Assembly: GCF_002902945.1 (NCBI RefSeq)
Contig: NZ_CP026103.1
Coordinates: 248,001 to 312,000 of the forward strand
Source: Paraburkholderia caribensis
GTDB lineage: Bacteria > Pseudomonadota > Gammaproteobacteria > Burkholderiales > Burkholderiaceae
DNA length: 64,000 nt
Direction: 5' to 3'
Shown here: piece by piece, positions 63,129 to 64,000 of the stretch
How positions within the stretch are numbered: the first letter of the stretch is position 1
Layout: the number at the start of each line of letters is the position of its first letter
Translations under genes and position numbers: made by a program
Notes under the pieces: generated by a model
Database searches by the model: none
The model's input: the letters and a program-made list of their open reading frames with translations, nothing else
What the model was told of the DNA's origin: nothing

Positions 63129-64000
63129 ATGACTTCACAACGCACTCCACGCTATCGCGGCATCTTCCCTGTAGTGCCGACCACTTTCACCGAAACGGGC
63201 GCGCTCGATCTGGAAAGCCAGAAGCGGGTCGTCGATTTCATGATCGACGCGGGTTCGGACGGTCTGTGCATTCTCGCGAACTTCTCCGAGCAGTTCGCGC
63301 TCTCCGACGACGAACGCGAGACGCTCACGCGGGCGATGCTCGAACACGTTGCGGGACGCGTGCCCGTCATCGTGACGACGAGCCACTACAGCAGCGCTGT
63401 GTGTGTCGAGCGCAGCCGCCGCGCGCAGGAGCAGGGCGCGTCGATGGTGATGGTGATGCCGCCTTATCACGGCGCGACGTTCCGTGTGCCCGAGACGCAG
63501 ATTTACGAGTTCTACGCGCGGCTGTCGGACGGCATCGACATTCCCATCATGATTCAGGATGCGCCTGCGAGCGGCACGGTGCTGTCGGCGGCATTTCTTG
63601 CGCGGATGGCGCGTGAGCTCGAACAGGTGTCGTACTTCAAGATCGAAACGCCGGGCGCGGCTGCGAAGCTGCGCGAGCTGATCCGTCTCGGCGGCGATGC
63701 CGTGGAAGGTCCGTGGGACGGCGAGGAGGCGATCACACTGTTCGCGGATCTCAACGCGGGCGCGACGGGGTCGATGACGGGGGGCGGCTATCCGGACGGC
63801 ATTCGTCCGATTCTCGAAGCGTTCCGCGAAGGCAAGCGCGATGAGGCGTTTGCGCAGTATCAGCGCTGGCTGCCGCTGATCAATCACGAGAACCGTCAGA
63901 CGGGTTTGCTTGCTGCGAAGGCGCTGATGAAGGAGGGAGGGGTGATCGCATGCGAGGCGCCGCGGCATCCGCTGCCGGCGATGCATCCGGATACGCGCGC
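63129..64000 (+). CDS. DHDPS-family 2-keto-3-deoxy-acid dehydratase, 3' end outside window
   Basis: The open frame from ATG 63129 has 290 residues before the window ends, so it is partial at the C-terminus. TIM barrel of the DapA/NanA family: YRGIFPVVPTTFTETGALDLES, then Schiff-base Lys171 in YFKIETPG with Glu173 beside it. The Tyr-Asn-x-Pro motif of aldolases is replaced by IQDAP. These features fit L-2-keto-3-deoxyarabonate dehydratase, which forms ketoglutarate semialdehyde, better than an aldolase. Confidence 0.86.
   Translation, partial: MTSQRTPRYRGIFPVVPTTFTETGALDLESQKRVVDFMIDAGSDGLCILANFSEQFALSDDERETLTRAMLEHVAGRVPVIVTTSHYSSAVCVERSRRAQEQGASMVMVMPPYHGATFRVPETQIYEFYARLSDGIDIPIMIQDAPASGTVLSAAFLARMARELEQVSYFKIETPGAAAKLRELIRLGGDAVEGPWDGEEAITLFADLNAGATGSMTGGGYPDGIRPILEAFREGKRDEAFAQYQRWLPLINHENRQTGLLAAKALMKEGGVIACEAPRHPLPAMHPDTR

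Noticed and set aside
1..64000. CRISPR array, tRNA, rRNA or prophage
   Set aside because: No regularly spaced repeats, cloverleaf-like sequences, rRNA segments, integrase or phage structural genes were recognised.

Overview
The window is a GC-rich, gene-dense chromosomal segment, most likely from Paraburkholderia, Caballeronia or a close relative. This is judged from a Burkholderia-type general porin, a NodT/MexA/MexB-type RND operon, DUF4142, DUF2795 and BON proteins, and a dispersed repeat with a CTACTTTTCTTTG palindrome core that I associate with this group. No rRNA, tRNA, CRISPR array, transposase, integrase or phage gene was seen.

Region by region. 0-9.8 kb: a giant CheB-CheR-PAS-histidine kinase-receiver fusion and a second stand-alone CheB-type methylesterase, then small stress/hypothetical genes, a broken short-chain dehydrogenase, and a ~925 bp nested imperfect palindrome (8843-9767) without genes. 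9.8-19.4 kb: a nitrogen-scavenging locus. Five minus-strand genes chained by 4-bp overlaps (isochorismatase-type cysteine hydrolase, amidase, AtzG-like, AtzE-like, AtzH/HpxZ-like) diverge from a complete BMP-type ABC importer (binding protein, double ATPase, two permeases) and a TetR regulator. 19.4-26.2 kb: a PotABCD-type ABC importer diverging from a PuuE-like polysaccharide deacetylase, a GntR regulator and a flavin reductase. 26.3-36.1 kb: an aspartoacylase-like hydrolase, a GNAT acetyltransferase, and a cluster of two LLM-class flavin monooxygenases with a polar-amino-acid-type ABC importer (permease-ATPase fusion, one intact and one frameshifted binding protein), then an orphan dipeptide-type binding protein. 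36.1-44.1 kb: a GST, a TetR regulator and an RND tripartite efflux operon. 44.2-51 kb: YaiI-type protein, unknown protein, BON protein, DHFR-like protein, porin, and an ECF sigma/anti-sigma pair followed by PepSY and cytochrome b561 genes. 51.2-56.5 kb: a tightly coupled operon of AroQ-like, AroE-like, CoA-transferase, MaoC, VOC and ketopantoate-reductase-like genes, diverging from a LysR regulator. 57.2-64 kb: a LysR regulator diverging from an L-arabinonate-type pathway (IlvD/Edd dehydratase, semialdehyde dehydrogenase, MFS transporter, and a DHDPS-family protein cut by the window end).

Much of the window is catabolic: importer plus enzymes plus local regulator, repeated for different nutrients. 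The two most interesting loci are the AtzE/G/H plus cysteine hydrolase plus BMP importer locus, which has no visible ring-opening enzyme, and the CoA-linked operon whose AroQ and AroE homologues have altered substrate-binding motifs and probably do not act in the ordinary shikimate pathway.
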